A stretch of DNA of 7,246 bases, from the NCBI GenBank assembly GCA_028700615.1, contig JAQVSH010000086.1, positions 1 to 7,246 of the forward strand. The letters run 5' to 3'. The translations under genes and the position numbers were made by a program. Source of the DNA: Bacteroidales bacterium (GTDB lineage Bacteria > Bacteroidota > Bacteroidia > Bacteroidales > UBA4181). Within the stretch, counting starts at the first letter, position 1. Every line of letters starts with the position of its first letter. The notes under the pieces were generated by a model. The model did no database searches, was not told where the DNA came from, and worked only from the letters and a program-made list of their open reading frames with translations. Of the stretch, positions 5,671 to 7,246 are shown in pieces.

Positions 5671-5919
5671 ATGCACATTACATTCAACGAACTCAGAAGG
5701 ATCAAAGATCAGCTGCCGCAGGGCAGCATGAAGCTGATCGCGGATCAGCTCAATCTCAGTGAAGATACCGTAAGAAATTATTTCGGCGGTACTCATTATC
5801 CATCCGGAGAAAGCGTTGGTTTTCATGTTGAACAGGGTCCTGACGGAGGAATTGTTGCCTTGGATAATTCTGAAATATTAGATATTGCCAGAAAAATCCT
5901 AAACGAAACAGCCAAGTAA
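5671..5919 (+). CDS. Small helix-turn-helix DNA-binding protein
   Basis: This is an 82-residue protein of a type that I recall as common in Bacteroidales and annotated only as a DNA-binding protein; its targets are unknown to me. Residues 20-38 (MKLIADQLNLSEDTVRNYF) read as a helix-turn-helix: a first helix KLIADQLN, the turn LSE, and a recognition helix DTVRNYF, followed by GG. Residues 48-65 (VGFHVEQGPDGGIVALDN) suggest a beta hairpin, and 66-82 a C-terminal helix. There is no signal peptide, membrane segment or catalytic motif. The ATG at 5671 begins the conserved-looking MHITFNELRRIKDQLP. It stands alone, divergent from dtd, and ends 24 bases before a strong terminator, so it is probably a one-gene transcript. 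The early coding sequence carries an unusual set of inverted repeats at 5707-5750. It could be a transcription factor or a nucleoid-type protein. Confidence 0.8.
   Translation: MHITFNELRRIKDQLPQGSMKLIADQLNLSEDTVRNYFGGTHYPSGESVGFHVEQGPDGGIVALDNSEILDIARKILNETAK
5707..5750 (+). repeat. Three copies of GATCAGCT/AGCTGATC, alternative hairpins
   Basis: GATCAGCT occurs at 5707-5714 and 5743-5750, and its exact inverse AGCTGATC at 5732-5739. The middle copy can pair with either flank: with the right copy it makes an 8-bp stem and 3-base loop (5732-5750), and with the left copy it makes a stem that encloses a second 6-bp hairpin, GCTGCC/GGCAGC (5712-5717 / 5722-5727). The copies encode DQL, KLI and DQL in the HTH protein, beginning 36 bases after its ATG. 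The pairing is seen directly; a regulatory role is inference. Confidence 0.6.
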
Positions 5920-5943
5920 CAAAACCATGTTTTCACTGATATG

Positions 5944-5970
5944 AAGGGCCTTTCGGGCCCTTTTTTATTT
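5944..5970 (+). terminator. Intrinsic terminator of the HTH gene
   Basis: AAGGGCC (5944-5950) and GGCCCTT (5956-5962) form a perfect 7-bp stem with a 5-base loop TTTCG, followed by TTTTTTATTTTT. It lies 24 bases after the stop of the helix-turn-helix gene. Its T-tract is shared with the end of the convergent rfbC gene (TAA at 5967-5965). The minus strand lacks a T-tract after the stem, so it is a plus-strand terminator rather than a two-way one. Confidence 0.9.
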
Positions 5971-6549
5971 TTGGGGAAAAAGACACGTCTTGTCAAGCGA
6001 GGCCAGAAGAAAAAGTTTTCGGTCCTTGTCGGACATCATTAACTGTTCTTCTGTTAAATGAAACGCCTCCAGCGGCCATTGAATCCCGATATCCGGATCG
6101 TTCCATAAGATACCGCCCTCGTCTTCAGGATGATAATAATCAGTACAGCTATATAAAAACTCCGAACCGTCTTCTATCGTAAGAAAACCGTGGGCAAAAC
6201 GAGGAGGAACATACATCTGTAACTTGTTTTCAGCTGAAAGTTCTATTCCATAACAACTTCCGAAAGTAGGACTTTCCACCCTGAGATCCACAGCCACATC
6301 CCATACTCTCCCGGCAATCACCCTGATCAGCTTCCCCTGAGGATGCAACGTCTGAAAATGAAGCCCTCTCAGAACCCCCCGGTTAGATCTGGAATGATTA
6401 TCCTGAACAAAAGAAGTGGAAATGCCCAGATCCTGAAAATCCCGTAAAGAATAAGTCTCCATGAAAAAACCGCGGGAATCTCCAAAAACAGTAGTTTCCA
6501 CGAGAAAAAGCCCTTCTATGGGAGTATCTGTCCTCCTAAACTTTCCCAT
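5965..6549 (-). CDS. rfbC: dTDP-4-dehydrorhamnose 3,5-epimerase
   Basis: RfbC (RmlC) epimerises C3 and C5 of dTDP-4-keto-6-deoxyglucose in dTDP-L-rhamnose synthesis for surface polysaccharide. The 194-residue cupin has normal length. Visible motifs are FGDSRGFFMETY (22-33), FVQDNHSRSNRGVLRGLHFQ (47-66) with the catalytic His64, KLIRVIAGRVWDVAVDLR (73-90), VPPRFAHGF (114-122), the active-site tyrosine region EFLYSCTDYY (Tyr133), and GGILWNDPDIGIQWP (145-159). I chose the ATG at 6549, giving MGKFRRTDTPIEGLFLVE; the frame is open to a TTG at 6609, but that would overlap ahcY by 50 bases and adds 20 residues not typical of the family. It follows ahcY by 10 bases, so the two are probably one transcript. 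The other rhamnose genes (rfbA, B, D) are not in the window; in the transcription direction the next gene is the convergent HTH gene. Confidence 0.95.
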   Translation of the reverse strand: MGKFRRTDTPIEGLFLVETTVFGDSRGFFMETYSLRDFQDLGISTSFVQDNHSRSNRGVLRGLHFQTLHPQGKLIRVIAGRVWDVAVDLRVESPTFGSCYGIELSAENKLQMYVPPRFAHGFLTIEDGSEFLYSCTDYYHPEDEGGILWNDPDIGIQWPLEAFHLTEEQLMMSDKDRKLFLLASLDKTCLFPQK

Positions 6550-6559
6550 CCCTGTTCTT

Positions 6560-7246
6560 TTAATAACGATAAAGATCTGATTTATAAGGCCCTTCAACAG
6601 GTACGCCAATATAGTCAGCCTGTTTCGGGCTTAAACGGGTCAGTTTCACTCCCAGCTGATCAAGATGTAAACGGGCAACCTCTTCGTCCAGTTGTTTAGG
6701 AAGACAATAAACATCTGTTTTCAGATTTTTTGTCCACAATTCAATTTGGGCCAGAGTCTGGTTACTGAAAGAATTACTCATCACAAAAGAAGGATGGCCG
6801 GTAGCACAGCCCAGATTAACCAGACGCCCTTCGGCCAACAGATAGATAGAATGGCCGTCAGGGAAAATATAACGGTCCACCTGAGGTTTGATATTCACCT
6901 TTTTAATCTCGGGGATATCCAGTTTGTTTACCTGAATTTCATTGTCAAAATGGCCGATATTGCAGACTATCGCCTGATCCTTCATGGCACACATATGTTC
7001 AAAAGTAATCACATCGCAATTGCCGGTAGTCGTCACGTAGAGATTGGCCTCACCCAGTACATCCTCTACGGTTTTGACCTCAAAGCCTTCCATAGCGGCC
7101 TGTAAAGCACAAATCGGATCAATTTCCGAGACAATCACACGAGCCCCGTAAGACCTCATCGAATGTGAACAACCCTTTCCCACATCGCCATAACCGCAAA
7201 CCATCACTACCTTTCCTGCAAGCATCACATCGGGAGCTCTTTTAAT
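6560..7246 (-). CDS. ahcY: S-adenosylhomocysteine hydrolase, N-terminal part missing
   Basis: AhcY reversibly splits S-adenosylhomocysteine into adenosine and homocysteine using bound NAD, clearing the product inhibitor of methyltransferases and returning homocysteine to methionine. Only the C-terminal 228 residues are visible, of about 430-470; the frame is open to the window edge, where it reads IKRAPDVMLAGK, a family segment just before the NAD domain. Seen are the Rossmann motif VCGYGDVGKG, VSEIDPICALQAAMEGFEV, VTTTGNCDVI, CNIGHFDNEI, the NLGCATGHPSFVMSNSF block with its conserved His, and the C-terminal VEGPYKSDLYRY tail, whose Lys and Tyr contact NAD of the neighbouring subunit. The GTG at 7228 and ATG at 7225 are internal codons, not starts. 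rfbC follows 10 bases downstream. The N-terminal substrate domain, including the catalytic Lys/Asp region, is outside the window. Confidence 0.97.
   Translation of the reverse strand: MKRAPDVMLAGKVVMVCGYGDVGKGCSHSMRSYGARVIVSEIDPICALQAAMEGFEVKTVEDVLGEANLYVTTTGNCDVITFEHMCAMKDQAIVCNIGHFDNEIQVNKLDIPEIKKVNIKPQVDRYIFPDGHSIYLLAEGRLVNLGCATGHPSFVMSNSFSNQTLAQIELWTKNLKTDVYCLPKQLDEEVARLHLDQLGVKLTRLSPKQADYIGVPVEGPYKSDLYRY

Noticed and set aside
5944..5970. Terminator acting for both the HTH gene and rfbC
   Set aside because: In the rfbC direction the stem is preceded by A residues but followed by no T-tract, so only plus-strand termination is supported.
6692..7105. 137-codon plus-strand ORF opposite ahcY
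   Set aside because: Antisense to a highly conserved enzyme, with no own signals.
1..7246. Mobile element, CRISPR array, or defence or toxin-antitoxin system
   Set aside because: No transposase, integrase, terminal inverted repeats, regularly spaced repeats or toxin-like neighbours were seen; the lone HTH gene has no partner ORF beside it.

Overview
The window comes from a Bacteroidota chromosome, most likely order Bacteroidales. Three things support this: a phosphopantetheine adenylyltransferase, HemD and RnpA that read like the Bacteroidales versions; a dtd / DUF4271 / hemD / rnpA / yidD gene string; and promoter-like TAnnTTTG boxes with no Shine-Dalgarno-rich starts. The genus cannot be fixed by eye; something near Odoribacteraceae is only a guess. 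Gene density is high. Every gene has a recognisable family except one domain of unknown function and one small regulator, and no gap between genes exceeds 300 bases. I see no mobile element, CRISPR array, rRNA or tRNA. This is mainly a housekeeping region.

Layout. Positions 1-401 (+) hold the end of coaD (coenzyme A synthesis), which stops two bases before the convergent end of asd (aspartate-semialdehyde dehydrogenase, minus strand). A 193-base divergent intergenic region then separates asd from a plus-strand MalY/PatB-type PLP enzyme (C-S lyase or aminotransferase). It carries a Bacteroidota-type promoter for asd with an 11-bp inverted repeat lying over its -7 box, a -7-like box facing the PLP gene, and an 11-codon leader ORF whose stop overlaps the PLP gene's start. 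The PLP gene and yidD converge and share bases of their stop codons.

Positions 2777-5513 form a minus-strand cluster, in transcription order dtd (D-aminoacyl-tRNA deacylase), a DUF4271 membrane protein, hemD (uroporphyrinogen-III synthase), rnpA (RNase P protein) and yidD (membrane insertion factor). The genes are tightly packed, and rnpA and yidD overlap by 35 bases. The published starts of DUF4271 and hemD are uncertain: the longest ORFs begin at TTG codons that lie inside TAnnTTTG sequences, so those starts may be promoter bases rather than start codons.

Divergent from dtd is a monocistronic gene for an 82-residue helix-turn-helix protein (5671-5919, +), closed by a clear intrinsic terminator. 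Its early coding sequence carries three copies of one 8-base palindromic half (two direct, one inverted) that can form two mutually exclusive hairpins, and its upstream region has two AT-rich palindromes and repeated AAGATC. This is the least explained part of the window.

The right end is a minus-strand pair, ahcY (S-adenosylhomocysteine hydrolase, running off the edge) followed 10 bases later by rfbC (dTDP-4-dehydrorhamnose 3,5-epimerase). Asd, the PatB-type enzyme and AhcY all touch methionine/homocysteine metabolism, which gives a loose theme but not a demonstrated regulon.
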